A stretch of 64,000 nucleotides of DNA from a virus. The notes beneath the pieces were generated by a model, which ran no database searches, was not told the DNA's origin, and saw nothing but the letters and a program-made list of their open reading frames with translations. The position numbers were made by a program, and so were the translations under genes. The stretch is from positions 1-64,000 of the IMG/VR virus record IMGVR_UViG_3300031251_000002; one strand, given 5' to 3'. Within the stretch, counting starts at the first letter, position 1; each line of letters starts with the position of its first letter. This document shows, one piece after another, positions 27,960 to 35,350 of this stretch.

Positions 27960-28138
27960 AGCTGCCTCTTTGGTTTTGGGTCTTCACGCTTCTGCTGGAT
28001 GTGGCCTGTGTGGTGCTGGTGTACGAGGCTCTTGTTCACGCTGCTGAGATGACAATGGTTTCATGGGCCTGTGTGGCCTTTGCGGTCTTTGTCTGTGCCC
28101 GTTCGACTACAAAGGCGGTCTTCGATGATGGAGATTGA
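27956..28138 (+). CDS. two-span membrane protein
   Basis: 60 aa with two hydrophobic segments (L-W-F-W-V-F-T-L-L-L-D-V-A-C-V-V-L-V and W-A-C-V-A-F-A-V-F-V-C-A). ATG overlaps the previous stop. Unknown. Confidence 0.68.
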   Translation: MKLPLWFWVFTLLLDVACVVLVYEALVHAAEMTMVSWACVAFAVFVCARSTTKAVFDDGD

Positions 28139-28316
28139 CTGGAACAAGGCGACCGTCGAGATGCTTCAGGCCGAGTACACCAAGGTAACCAAGCAGCTAG
28201 CTGAAACGCCCGATGAGGTGCTGAGGCTGAAGCAGCAGTGGCTGTTCAATCGCATCTGTTCGCTTACCTCAGCCCGCATGGATCGAGCGTTTGAGCAGTC
28301 GAGGGGTGAGGTATGA
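28125..28316 (+). CDS. small coiled-coil-like protein
   Basis: 63 aa, helical throughout (V-E-M-L-Q-A-E-Y-T-K-V-T-K-Q-L-A-E-T). Two adjacent ATGs (28125, 28128). Unknown. Confidence 0.66.
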   Translation: MMEIDWNKATVEMLQAEYTKVTKQLAETPDEVLRLKQQWLFNRICSLTSARMDRAFEQSRGEV

Positions 28317-28624
28317 AAAAGATCCTGTTAATCACGCTGTTGTTTCTGATGGCGTTGTCCGCGACAGCCGGTACGGTACGCGGCCTCCTGACGCGGGGTA
28401 ACTACCCAGCCGCTGCCATAGCGGTTACAATCTCCAGTCCCAACACCGGGCGCTCGTCCCCGAGCGTTACCGGCCATGACGGAATGTACTACCTGTTTAA
28501 CGTGCCTCCGGGTTACTATACGCTGGAAGTTTGGGCGTACGGGGTTAACCAACCACCGATGACATTCAACATCACGGTCTACAACCAGCCGTATACGGAC
28601 ATTCCACCAGTGAGGGTTCCGTGA
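28313..28624 (+). CDS. secreted carboxypeptidase-regulatory-like domain protein
   Basis: 103 aa. N-terminal signal peptide (K-K-I-L-L-I-T-L-L-F-L-M-A-L-S-A-T-A-G), then G-T-V-R-G-L...V-T-I-S-S-P-N-T-G...G-M-Y-Y-L-F-N-V-P-P-G-Y-Y-T-L-E-V, the seven-strand CarboxypepD_reg fold common in host surface proteins. ATG overlaps the previous stop. Probably exported to the host envelope. Confidence 0.78.
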   Translation: MKKILLITLLFLMALSATAGTVRGLLTRGNYPAAAIAVTISSPNTGRSSPSVTGHDGMYYLFNVPPGYYTLEVWAYGVNQPPMTFNITVYNQPYTDIPPVRVP

Positions 28625-28830
28625 GAAATTTTCGCATCGCGCTTTTCTGGCTCTACATCACTCTGGTGCTTTCCTCGGTCATCTACGTCGAAGCCCGGTG
28701 GGGCAGTACGAAGATGGGCATGGTCTACTGGCACATCAACGAGACTGGCAAGCGCGTCCTGACGGACGAGAACTATGTGCCGTGGACGATCCGCATGGCA
28801 CAGGGCGAGAAGGGACCGTTCTTGGAATGA
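28621..28830 (+). CDS. membrane-anchored small protein
   Basis: 69 aa from GTG (GTGA overlap). One N-terminal hydrophobic span (I-A-L-F-W-L-Y-I-T-L-V-L-S-S-V-I-Y) then a polar region. Similar layout to the microprotein at 20782. Unknown. Confidence 0.68.
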   Translation: MRNFRIALFWLYITLVLSSVIYVEARWGSTKMGMVYWHINETGKRVLTDENYVPWTIRMAQGEKGPFLE

Positions 28831-29072
28831 GCGAAGAATTCCACGGCTGCGACGACCCTCGCACTACACCGGTCAACGTCGGAGACAAGGTATGGGTGCT
28901 GTTCGGAAAAGTCAGCACTCCCGCCGTCGTCACAGGCGTAGAGGGGATTGTCCATAAGCACTACCGGGTTTCTTCGTTCTCGACCCTTCACTGTCATCGC
29001 GGGGATCTCATGCTGCGCTCTGACGGTGAGGAGCCTCCAAATATTGAAACGCGCTGCGGGGGACACGGATGA
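28827..29072 (+). CDS. small beta-barrel-like protein
   Basis: 81 aa. V-N-V-G-D-K-V-W-V-L-F...A-V-V-T-G-V-E-G-I-V suggests an SH3-like barrel; H-C-H and C-G-G-H near the end could bind zinc. ATG overlaps the previous stop. Confidence 0.7.
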   Translation: MSEEFHGCDDPRTTPVNVGDKVWVLFGKVSTPAVVTGVEGIVHKHYRVSSFSTLHCHRGDLMLRSDGEEPPNIETRCGGHG

Positions 29073-29479
29073 CCAGCACCATCGAGCGGATGATCGACGC
29101 CGCCGTCAAGTGCGTGAAGTGCGGCAAGGGTAAGACCGAGTGCGATTGTTGGGTGAAATGCCCGTGTGTCGGATGCCGGATGGCTTCAGCCGCGACCTGC
29201 ACAACGCGCTCTTGGGACAGCGTGTGCTCACGCCATCCGAGAAGGCGTACAAGATCGTCAGCGATGCGTGGAAAGCACTGTGGTAGCCACGAAATCGAAC
29301 GTCTCCAACTGGAAGTCGTCCTGCACGACCGGAGCCACAATAAAGGCTCATCGCGCGGGGCGTGGGCGGATGCGGAAGCTAAGAACAAGTGGCTGGAGCA
29401 TTGTCTGGTGGAGAAGCGTGAAGAGTTGACCCAGCGGTTGGGGATAAAGGAAGTGCCTGATGCCAAAAGAGAGTTCTAA
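29069..29479 (+). CDS. zinc-headed protein, frame possibly disturbed
   Basis: 136 aa. The head C-V-K-C-G-K-G-K-T-E-C-D-C is a zinc module and the tail is a natural-looking helix, but residues about 38-72 are an unlikely Arg/Ser/Cys-rich stretch. In the next frame the same DNA reads as plausible protein (29158-29286). Either two compensating frame changes or a nested gene is present. Confidence 0.5.
   Translation: MTSTIERMIDAAVKCVKCGKGKTECDCWVKCPCVGCRMASAATCTTRSWDSVCSRHPRRRTRSSAMRGKHCGSHEIERLQLEVVLHDRSHNKGSSRGAWADAEAKNKWLEHCLVEKREELTQRLGIKEVPDAKREF
29158..29286 (+). CDS. alternative-frame ORF inside 29069-29479
   Basis: 42 codons. R-D-L-H-N-A-L-L-G-Q-R-V-L-T-P-S-E-K-A-Y-K-I-V-S-D-A-W-K looks like a genuine amphipathic helical protein, better than the overlapping frame. 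No Shine-Dalgarno is obvious before ATG 29158. It may be the true continuation of the 29069 gene after a frame change. Confidence 0.35.
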   Translation: MPVCRMPDGFSRDLHNALLGQRVLTPSEKAYKIVSDAWKALW

Positions 29480-29858
29480 GACTAAGAAGGCGAAGGAGCC
29501 GACACGCTTCAACGACATGGCGGTTCATTACTCCTACGTCACCGGATCGAAGTGCTTCTGTGGCGAGGAAGTAACCGGCACGGATCCACTGCCCGCGCAC
29601 AACTGCATCCAGACGCTCGATGAGCGGGTCGCCAAGCTTGAGGCTTTCGCCAAGGGCGCTTGTCAGTGTGGTTCCGGGTTGCCTTGTGACTTGCATAAGG
29701 TGTGGGCACCGAAGGACGCGCCAGTGAACACGAAGGCCGCACCAGATGATAGGCGCTGCTGGTGCCAGCACTTTGAGAGCAACCACATCAAGTCCGGTGC
29801 GGGAACTAACCTGTGTCGGTATTGCGATTGTCAAGGTTTCAGCGTAGTAGCGAAGTAG
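29460..29858 (+). CDS. zinc-module protein (CxCxH family)
   Basis: 132 aa. Three cysteine clusters: K-C-F-C-G-E-E, C-Q-C-G-S-G-L-P-C-D-L-H, and a final R-C-W-C-Q-H-F-E-S-N-H...C-R-Y-C-D-C-Q-G-F, which is the full CxCxH...H...C..C.C..F module also present at 10430, 55245 and 59804. A helical linker joins them. Role unknown. Confidence 0.75.
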   Translation: MPKESSKTKKAKEPTRFNDMAVHYSYVTGSKCFCGEEVTGTDPLPAHNCIQTLDERVAKLEAFAKGACQCGSGLPCDLHKVWAPKDAPVNTKAAPDDRRCWCQHFESNHIKSGAGTNLCRYCDCQGFSVVAK

Positions 29859-29866
29859 GAGGTAAC

Positions 29867-30115
29867 ATGCCTTGGACGGATCAGGCCACGGATCTGCACA
29901 TCAAGATCGAGAAGATCCACAAGCGGAGTACGACGATTTGCGCGTGTATGGCCACGGTCTCGCTGGTAGCGGCGTTCTGGGCAGGGAAGAAGGATCCGTA
30001 CTTGGCAGTATTCCTTGCCTTCATGGCAGGTGTACTCTACGATATCTGGAGCCACAACAAATTCATTTGCAAAAATTCCCATCTGCCGACCAAGGAGGAT
30101 CTCTATGGCGCGTAA
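29867..30115 (+). CDS. two-span membrane protein
   Basis: 82 aa. Hydrophobic spans T-I-C-A-C-M-A-T-V-S-L-V-A-A-F-W-A and Y-L-A-V-F-L-A-F-M-A-G-V-L-Y follow a charged helix. AGGAGG lies 7 bases before the ATG. Holin-like topology but no proof. Confidence 0.7.
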   Translation: MPWTDQATDLHIKIEKIHKRSTTICACMATVSLVAAFWAGKKDPYLAVFLAFMAGVLYDIWSHNKFICKNSHLPTKEDLYGA

Positions 30116-30263
30116 GGCTGAGCAGGAATCCAAGAAGGCAACGATAATGGTGCTGATCTGCTCTGATTGGGATTCTGATGCGCGTCCGATTATCCTCACT
30201 CCTGAGGATGTGTCGTTTGAGGTTTGCGAGAACTGTCGCATCGTGGAGATGGTTGAGAAGTGA
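30105..30263 (+). CDS. small protein with Cys pair
   Basis: 52 aa. Basic start, then V-L-I-C-S-D-W-D-S-D and V-C-E-N-C-R. AAGGAGG precedes the ATG. Overlaps the previous gene by 11 bases. Unknown. Confidence 0.68.
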   Translation: MARKAEQESKKATIMVLICSDWDSDARPIILTPEDVSFEVCENCRIVEMVEK

Positions 30264-30469
30264 CGCCACGGGTTACAAAGCGGCGACGGCAACGGACCGT
30301 GACTGGCCTTGTGAATGGGCTTGTTCCGGATTACACGCCGTGGCTGGCGTTGACGGCAGATACAGCAACTTGGGAAGCGCCTATTATGCGCCCACAGGAG
30401 GGGCTTTCGGGGTTTAGCTCTCTGCGGGACATGCTGACGCGAAAGCTGGGACGGAAATGGAAACGCTGA
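30260..30469 (+). CDS. small protein with basic T-P-R head
   Basis: 69 aa from GTG (GTGA overlap). Head M-T-P-R-V-T-K-R-R-R-Q-R is a divergent version of the T-P-R-x-T-Q-V-R-R motif. The body is Thr/Pro-containing and the tail basic. Unknown. Confidence 0.66.
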   Translation: MTPRVTKRRRQRTVTGLVNGLVPDYTPWLALTADTATWEAPIMRPQEGLSGFSSLRDMLTRKLGRKWKR

Positions 30470-30696
30470 CTCCGCGAGCAACACAGGTACGCAGATCATT
30501 GCGCTCGATTGTTATACTACTGATGGCGATCTTCAGCGTATGCGTAATCTTCAGTTTGAGAATGTGTGTGACGAACTGTCGCGGATTGTTCCAATGGTCT
30601 TTGGTGATGCGGAAAAGAGAGAAGGTTCAAGTGGCGCTGGAGATGTTGAAGGCGACGGACAAGATGATGGCTCTTATGGGTATATACGGCAAATGA
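30457..30696 (+). CDS. membrane protein with T-P-R-A-T-Q-V-R-R head
   Basis: 79 aa. Head E-T-L-T-P-R-A-T-Q-V-R-R, then a hydrophobic span (S-I-V-I-L-L-M-A-I-F-S-V-C-V-I-F) and a basic helical tail. The arrangement (basic motif, then membrane span) parallels the protein at 26343. Confidence 0.68.
   Translation: METLTPRATQVRRSLRSIVILLMAIFSVCVIFSLRMCVTNCRGLFQWSLVMRKREKVQVALEMLKATDKMMALMGIYGK
30510..30518 (+). promoter_or_regulatory. internal extended -10 element
   Basis: TGTTATACT inside the gene at 30457, identical to the element at 34786. It could drive the downstream membrane-protein genes; no -35 is evident. Confidence 0.35.
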
Positions 30697-31088
30697 TTAA
30701 CCAGATTTGCACTCTCGTCGTGTTCTCAGCCTATGCGGCTATCAGTGCCATCCTCATGGTCTATGTCCGCATTCGCACCGGGACATCGAAGCTGGCGTCT
30801 ACGGCTCTGGCTACGTTGATCTTCGTTTCAGGCGCTGCACATTTGATTGAGGCGTTGACCTCCCTTCACTGGCTGTATGTTCTCTGCGAGGTGTTGGAAG
30901 CTGTGCTGGCGGTTGTTGTCTCCATCATCCTGTTCATTCTCCTGCCGAGAATGCTTCGTACAGATACCAGCGCGGGCCGGGTTTCTATGCACGATAGGAT
31001 CTTAGAGCTTCAGGGCGAACTGGCACATCTCAAGGACACGAAGGTTGAACTGGAAAAGCTGATTGGACAGGAGCCGAAGAATGGCTAA
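30693..31088 (+). CDS. multi-span membrane protein with coiled-coil tail
   Basis: 131 aa. Three to four hydrophobic spans (L-V-V-F-S-A-Y-A-A-I-S-A-I-L-M; A-L-A-T-L-I-F-V-S-G-A-A-H; V-L-C-E-V-L-E-A-V-L-A-V-V-V-S-I-I-L-F) then a helical tail (D-R-I-L-E-L-Q-G-E-L-A-H-L-K-D-T-K-V-E-L-E-K), like histidine-kinase input modules without the kinase. ATG overlaps the previous stop; the frame is open upstream to 30540. Confidence 0.68.
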   Translation: MINQICTLVVFSAYAAISAILMVYVRIRTGTSKLASTALATLIFVSGAAHLIEALTSLHWLYVLCEVLEAVLAVVVSIILFILLPRMLRTDTSAGRVSMHDRILELQGELAHLKDTKVELEKLIGQEPKNG

Positions 31089-31452
31089 GAAGCCGGTCGA
31101 GAAGAAGCCAGTGGATCCACTCAAGTACGTAACCAAGGCGCAGATGGCTGAGGACTACGACCACCTCACATCGGTTTACCATGTCCTTTCGGAGTCCCAC
31201 AACAATCTCAAGACCCTGTACAATGGCCAGCAGTTGCGTCTAGCGGAAGAGCGGGACGCACATGTGAAAGAGGTTGACGAGTTGATCGAGAGTCGCGCTA
31301 AGGCTGTTCTACGTGTTAACCAGTACAGGATCATGCTGGACCTGTACGGTCAGCACCTGTCTGGGTGTAAGTTCTTGGCAAGCTGGTTTCGTCAGCAGGG
31401 TGATTTTCCATGTGACTGTGGTTTACATCAGGCGCGGGGGACTGGAAAGTAA
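31081..31452 (+). CDS. helical protein with Cys/His end
   Basis: 123 aa. Lys-rich head, a long helical centre with coiled-coil character, and a final C-K-F-L-A-S-W-F...F-P-C-D-C-G-L-H-Q-A-R-G. Overlaps the previous gene by 8 bases. Unknown. Confidence 0.7.
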   Translation: MAKKPVEKKPVDPLKYVTKAQMAEDYDHLTSVYHVLSESHNNLKTLYNGQQLRLAEERDAHVKEVDELIESRAKAVLRVNQYRIMLDLYGQHLSGCKFLASWFRQQGDFPCDCGLHQARGTGK

Positions 31453-31502
31453 TGAAAGAGGACTGGTATGAATTTCCTGCCATTCCTGAAACGAAAAAGT
31501 AG
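31452..31502 (+). CDS. possible 16-aa leader peptide
   Basis: ATG overlaps the previous stop and the frame ends TAG just before AGGAGG. Too short to trust, but it could couple translation to the GTG at 31513. Confidence 0.3.
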   Translation: MKEDWYEFPAIPETKK

Positions 31503-31512
31503 GAGGGGGATC

Positions 31513-31725
31513 GTGAAACTCGGTGAACGTGTTCTAGTTAATCTTGGGGCATTTACTCTAACGGAAGCTGTCGTGACGCGCATCGGTGATACTGGTGTGG
31601 CAGTCGAGGTCGAAGTGGCCGTGGCGGCTGGGCTGACTGGTAACAAGACGAGCAAGTATTGGCTCACGCCGGATAAGGTAGTTGACACTCTGGCTAGCCA
31701 GACGCAGCCTGTTCCGGTTTCCTAG
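31513..31725 (+). CDS. small SH3-like protein, paralogue of 37437
   Basis: 70 aa from a GTG with AGGAGGGGG upstream. V-K-L-G-E-R-V-L-V...T-E-A-V-V-T-R-I-G-D-T-G-V-A-V-E-V-E-V...Y-W-L-T-P-D-K-V-V-D-T-L aligns over its length with the protein at 37437, including the W-(L/V)-T and D-T-L end. That alignment supports this start over an in-frame ATG at 31468. Probably a beta-barrel; function unknown. Confidence 0.7.
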   Translation: MKLGERVLVNLGAFTLTEAVVTRIGDTGVAVEVEVAVAAGLTGNKTSKYWLTPDKVVDTLASQTQPVPVS

Positions 31726-31727
31726 CT

Positions 31728-31838
31728 ATGCTCGCTGACGTTGTGCCTATGCTCTTGATGGGCGCGTTCTGCTTCGCGCTAGGAGTCAAAGCTGGTATGT
31801 GGTTAGAGAGGAGCGGTGATGAAGCGTCTAACACTTAG
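31728..31838 (+). CDS. 36-aa membrane microprotein
   Basis: One hydrophobic helix (V-P-M-L-L-M-G-A-F-C-F-A-L-G-V) and an acidic tail. It overlaps the start of the secreted protein gene by 20 bases. Unknown. Confidence 0.55.
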   Translation: MLADVVPMLLMGAFCFALGVKAGMWLERSGDEASNT

Positions 31839-33165
31839 TCTTTGTTTGTTAGGACTCTTAACGTCAGTCTTAGGGGGGACGACTCTTCAGACGATTCCCT
31901 TTAGTACCTCTCCCTATAACCCCAACATGCAGCAGTCCTCTGATGCCGCGTATTCAGGCCGTTGGGTTATTCGGGGGCAGCAGTATGGCGTCTATGCCTT
32001 GAACGCCGACAACGGTACTTACAAGATGATTACCGGTGTTGGCAAGAATGATGGGGTAGCACCAGCAGCAAACATTTTCATTACTGGGGATTGTTGGCAG
32101 AGCTTTACCAGTTTGGCAGCGACTCCCGGTGTAGCGAAGTGGGTTGTCTGGATTGGGACTCCGGAGATGTGCGCTCCGTCCGGTGTGCCGGTCCCCGCTG
32201 AGTACATTCAAGTGGCGCGACTTGACGGTGGACAGGGGCTTCGTTGGGTCGGTCAGATCCACGCGCCTCTTGTTAATCGGCTCGCACATTTCATCTACAC
32301 GGCTGGCGACACAGTATGGGCACCGGAAGGGTTATACCCTCCGACGACATGGACGAAGTGTGATCTCAACGTTCTTGGTAGCTGCGTTTCGGGTCAGCCG
32401 AGTCCTGCCGCCCAAGCTCCGCCCCAGCCGAACATTGATGGGTACACGTATTCGCTTGTAGGCGGCGGGCCGCAGTTCCATTGGACGATGGTGCGAAGTG
32501 ATGTTCAGTTGCCAACCGCAACGCCTAACCTGACGCCGATTATCTCTGTTACCCCTTCTCGTACACCGACCAAGACGAAGACTGGGACGCCGGGGCCGTG
32601 TGCGCCTCCTGCTCCGTGTCCAGCGACTCAGACGCCTATCGGGACTAGGACTGCGACTCCGGTTCCCTCGCCTACGCCAGCAGCTTCTGGATGTGGCGGC
32701 GTGGACAAGTACACGCTCTGTCTTGGCGAGCGCTTCAAGGTCACGGCCCAGTGGGTCTCGACTTCGGGATCGGGCGCGGGGACGGCTGTTACCCTGACCG
32801 ACGACACTGGAACCTTCTGGTTCTTCAGCGCTGGGAACTACGAGTTGATGGTCAAGGTGCTGGCTGGCTGCTCGACCAACTCCCACTACTGGGTCTTTGC
32901 GGCGGGCCTGACGAACGTCAATGTCACCCTGACCGTGACGGATACTCAGACCGGGGCCATTAAAACGTACGTTAATCCGCAGGGGACGGCCTACCAGCCC
33001 ATTCAGGACACGACGGCATTCCAGTGCCCTGCCGCCCCCGCTCGGGCTTTAAAAGCCAGCGTAGAGAAGAAACCGTTGTCAAAAATCGGGAAGGGCGTTA
33101 CCATCACGCTCATGCTTCTGGCAGCGGCGGCTATCGGGATGATGACGAGAGAGTTTCGTGGCTGA
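31819..33165 (+). CDS. large secreted protein with Thr-Pro linker
   Basis: 448 aa. A signal peptide is followed by a globular domain, a Thr-Pro-rich linker (residues about 235-290) and a C-terminal domain: G-G-V-D-K-Y-T-L-C-L-G-E-R-F-K-V-T-A-Q-W, D-D-T-G-T-F-W-F-F, E-L-M-V-K-V-L-A-G-C, H-Y-W-V-F-A-A-G-L-T-N-V. I associate this domain with secreted proteins of Acidobacteriota and similar soil bacteria. A C-terminal hydrophobic span with R-E-F-R-G could be a membrane anchor. Probably captured from a host surface protein. Confidence 0.78.
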   Translation: MKRLTLSLCLLGLLTSVLGGTTLQTIPFSTSPYNPNMQQSSDAAYSGRWVIRGQQYGVYALNADNGTYKMITGVGKNDGVAPAANIFITGDCWQSFTSLAATPGVAKWVVWIGTPEMCAPSGVPVPAEYIQVARLDGGQGLRWVGQIHAPLVNRLAHFIYTAGDTVWAPEGLYPPTTWTKCDLNVLGSCVSGQPSPAAQAPPQPNIDGYTYSLVGGGPQFHWTMVRSDVQLPTATPNLTPIISVTPSRTPTKTKTGTPGPCAPPAPCPATQTPIGTRTATPVPSPTPAASGCGGVDKYTLCLGERFKVTAQWVSTSGSGAGTAVTLTDDTGTFWFFSAGNYELMVKVLAGCSTNSHYWVFAAGLTNVNVTLTVTDTQTGAIKTYVNPQGTAYQPIQDTTAFQCPAAPARALKASVEKKPLSKIGKGVTITLMLLAAAAIGMMTREFRG

Positions 33166-33571
33166 CATGGCTAAGTTGGCAATCGAGGAACGTGTTACCC
33201 GAATCGAAGAGGCGCTGAGAGCGTTGGAGTTGGAAACGAAGCCCCACTGGCCGGGGTGTGGCTGCTCCCTCCGCGCTTTCGCGGGTAAGCCGCCAGAGCC
33301 TCCCCTCCCGCCCCTCTGCCCTGCGTGTGGACGTTGGACTTGGCGGGTAGGTGGTTACTGCACCCGTCATTGTGAGAGCAAAGGTCCAGCGAAGACTTGC
33401 TCGCATGGCATATACGAGTGGGCTTGCACTCAGTCGCATCAGCCTCCGTACGCCGAATGCACCACCTGTAAGTCAGTAACCTGCTCCGGAAGTGGTTGCT
33501 GGCATGGCTTGTCTACGCACCTTCCCGGTGAAGGTTGCACGGTGAAGGGCTGTGGTTGTGAGCGCCCATGA
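33158..33571 (+). CDS. Cys/His-rich multi-zinc protein
   Basis: 137 aa, GTG start with GAGAGAG upstream. At least 15 cysteines: G-C-G-C-S, C-P-A-C-G-R-W, C-T-R-H-C, C-S-H-G-I-Y-E-W-A-C, C-T-T-C-K and a final C-W-H-G-L...C-T-V-K-G-C-G-C-E. Repeating zinc knuckles related to the window-wide zinc module. Role unknown. Confidence 0.72.
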   Translation: MADMAKLAIEERVTRIEEALRALELETKPHWPGCGCSLRAFAGKPPEPPLPPLCPACGRWTWRVGGYCTRHCESKGPAKTCSHGIYEWACTQSHQPPYAECTTCKSVTCSGSGCWHGLSTHLPGEGCTVKGCGCERP

Positions 33572-34014
33572 TTACTCATCTCGATTCCACCTGTCCGCAT
33601 CTGGTTGAGCTTAATCGGCTGAAGGCTGAGTCTGATGAAGTGCTGGAAGACTTTTACAATGAGGTCGAGAGCGCGTTGAAGTGCCAGCCCAAACCGAATG
33701 GCGAGTACGCGCATCTCGTTTACTGCAACGGCGACCCGCGAAAGCCGCCCGGAACCCCCGGTGTTTCTTGCTCCTGTCCTGTAGGCCGCGTTTGGCGTGA
33801 AGCTGCGGCCAAGATCGTTGAAGCCGCCCCCCGGTGTCGCATGTATGTCTGTGGGAGGAACGAAATTGCCGAAGCAGTTAGGCAGGGGAAGTGGACAGAC
33901 GAGACTCGCTGGACCGAAGAGGCCCCCGAAAAAGAGCCTCCCCGCACCGAAGCCCTCAAAGAACACTACGGCGAAGAGTGCGCGTACACCTGCCCCAAGC
34001 ACTCCTACCGATAA
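33568..34014 (+). CDS. Cys-containing hypothetical protein
   Basis: 148 aa. A helical centre, S-C-S-C-P-V-G-R-V-W and R-C-R-M-Y-V-C-G-R-N, then a charged C-terminus. ATG overlaps the previous stop. No family recognised. Confidence 0.68.
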   Translation: MITHLDSTCPHLVELNRLKAESDEVLEDFYNEVESALKCQPKPNGEYAHLVYCNGDPRKPPGTPGVSCSCPVGRVWREAAAKIVEAAPRCRMYVCGRNEIAEAVRQGKWTDETRWTEEAPEKEPPRTEALKEHYGEECAYTCPKHSYR

Positions 34015-34048
34015 GGGTCCATGCACTGACGTTCTAAGGGCCGAAGCC

Positions 34049-34216
34049 ATGAAGCTTCGGGACATGGGGCGTGTCAACGTCACCATCTGCTGGAACTGCA
34101 AGCCCGTCAACGCTTCCCTGAAGGAAGCCACGTTCGTCTGCATCTACTGCTGGCAATGCAAGCACTGGTACTTCAAGGGGCGGGATCTCACGGCACCCAA
34201 AGCTGTGGTAACATAG
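34049..34216 (+). CDS. 55-aa zinc-ribbon protein
   Basis: I-C-W-N-C-K-P and V-C-I-Y-C-W-Q-C-K form a ribbon. ATG 34049 is the first in-frame start that does not overlap the previous gene; the frame is open upstream to 33797. The downstream promoter lies inside its last codons. Confidence 0.58.
   Translation: MKLRDMGRVNVTICWNCKPVNASLKEATFVCIYCWQCKHWYFKGRDLTAPKAVVT
34204..34214 (+). promoter_or_regulatory. TGTGGTAACAT extended -10 promoter, copy 3
   Basis: Same 11-mer as at 7794, 11664 and 43457, ending 9 bases before the ATG at 34223. Transcription would begin at or near the start codon. Confidence 0.58.
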
Positions 34217-34222
34217 GCGATT

Positions 34223-34645
34223 ATGTTTGAGACACTGAAGAGTCGCGCCTTCTGGAATGGCTGGTGGACGGGAACCTTCTGGGGTCTGCTGGTCGGCAAT
34301 CTTGGTTTCACGATCTGGTATGCCTTCCACTGGCGCTGGATTGGGCTGGTCAACATCGTAGCTTTGGTGCTTTTGGTAACGGTCTGTCGAGACCGGTTCA
34401 AGCACAAGGACTGTGGTTGCTGGTTCGGTCAGTGCCACAACTGCCATCGCTTCTTCTGCGTCTCCCATAAGATCCTGAGTCCAGTTAACTGGCTGCTCTC
34501 GCTTCCGTGGGAGTACGCTTCTGTACGCGGCCATGTTCGGATGGAACGGGTCACATGGCGAATTCTCGAAAAGTGGATGGCGGTCGAGGGCTGGTACTTG
34601 ACGAAGTTCGATCAGGTCGTTGATGACACTGGTAAGCGTGGCTGA
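34223..34645 (+). CDS. membrane protein with Cys/His cluster
   Basis: 140 aa. Two hydrophobic spans (W-G-L-L-V-G-N-L-G-F-T-I-W-Y and I-V-A-L-V-L-L-V-T-V) then D-C-G-C-W-F-G-Q-C-H-N-C-H-R-F-F-C-V-S-H, a dense potential zinc site, and a helical end. Own promoter. Unknown. Confidence 0.72.
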   Translation: MFETLKSRAFWNGWWTGTFWGLLVGNLGFTIWYAFHWRWIGLVNIVALVLLVTVCRDRFKHKDCGCWFGQCHNCHRFFCVSHKILSPVNWLLSLPWEYASVRGHVRMERVTWRILEKWMAVEGWYLTKFDQVVDDTGKRG

Positions 34646-34724
34646 GAATCTAGCGGTCGTGGTGTTCTTGGTGTTCTTCGTCGCCATTACGCGATGGACG
34701 TTCAAGGAGCGAGACGAGGTATGA
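34638..34724 (+). CDS. 28-aa membrane microprotein
   Basis: GTG start inside the end of the previous gene; one hydrophobic helix (L-A-V-V-V-F-L-V-F-F-V-A-I) with a charged tail. Its TGA overlaps the next ATG. Confidence 0.5.
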   Translation: MAENLAVVVFLVFFVAITRWTFKERDEV

Positions 34725-34837
34725 CGAGACAGGAGTTGAAGGAGTGCTTGCTGAGTGGCAGTCCCATTCCAGCATGGGGTGTGATTGTTATACTGATCGA
34801 GTGCGTTGCTCTGTTTGCATGGACGTATAGGTGGTGA
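34721..34837 (+). CDS. 38-aa membrane microprotein
   Basis: Polar head then one hydrophobic helix (G-V-I-V-I-L-I-E-C-V-A-L-F-A-W). ATG overlaps the previous stop. Unknown. Confidence 0.55.
   Translation: MTRQELKECLLSGSPIPAWGVIVILIECVALFAWTYRW
34786..34794 (+). promoter_or_regulatory. internal extended -10 element
   Basis: TGTTATACT, identical to the element at 30510 and again inside a membrane microprotein gene, about 45 bases before the gene at 34840. Confidence 0.35.
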
Positions 34838-34839
34838 TT

Positions 34840-35013
34840 ATGAAACCCGATGAGCCGAAGGACGAGAAGCGCTGCGAGACCTGTGCGCGGATGGCTGAAG
34901 CGTTTACGTACCTTCTCCGTGATGTGGTCTATCGTGCCCCCGAGGAGTTGACGGCGGAATACTACGTACGGCAGCTTGCCTTTCTGCGCGAAAAGTTCGT
35001 TGGTCGCGCATGA
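34840..35013 (+). CDS. small helical protein
   Basis: 57 aa, C-E-T-C near the start then a long helix (M-A-E-A-F-T-Y-L-L-R-D-V-V). Unknown. Confidence 0.66.
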   Translation: MKPDEPKDEKRCETCARMAEAFTYLLRDVVYRAPEELTAEYYVRQLAFLREKFVGRA

Positions 35014-35195
35014 AGAACTGGCTTTGTCGGCTGGTAGGCCATGCGATGTGCATGAATCAGGGCCACTTCAACCCCCACAACGGCTGGCTTGATTCGCTCC
35101 ACTGCTTGCGTGGCTGTGGGAATTGGGATGCTGAAGACCCGGCTGCTCCTCGTCGCTGGCACAAGTGGATTGGTCGGTGTCGGATAGGCGAATGA
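35010..35195 (+). CDS. Cys/His/Trp-rich small protein
   Basis: 61 aa. M-K-N-W-L-C-R-L-V-G-H-A-M-C...L-H-C-L-R-G-C-G-N-W suggests one zinc site; this layout (C-x-x-x-G-H-x-x) is common in phage mini zinc proteins. ATGA overlap. Confidence 0.7.
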   Translation: MKNWLCRLVGHAMCMNQGHFNPHNGWLDSLHCLRGCGNWDAEDPAAPRRWHKWIGRCRIGE

Positions 35196-35350
35196 ACTGG
35201 CAGACCAAGCTGATTGCTTTAGTCATTGTCGGGGTCATCCTCTATGTGATAGAGTGGTGGGTAATCATTAGGGCACTGAAACGCGACGAAAGGGAGGCAC
35301 ATGAAGAACAGCGAGCGGGCCGAGAAGATCCTTTCGCGCCTCGTTGGTGA
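35192..35350 (+). CDS. 52-aa membrane microprotein
   Basis: One span (L-I-A-L-V-I-V-G-V-I-L-Y-V-I-E-W-W-V) followed by a highly charged tail. Overlaps the next gene by 50 bases. Unknown. Confidence 0.62.
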   Translation: MNWQTKLIALVIVGVILYVIEWWVIIRALKRDEREAHEEQRAGREDPFAPRW

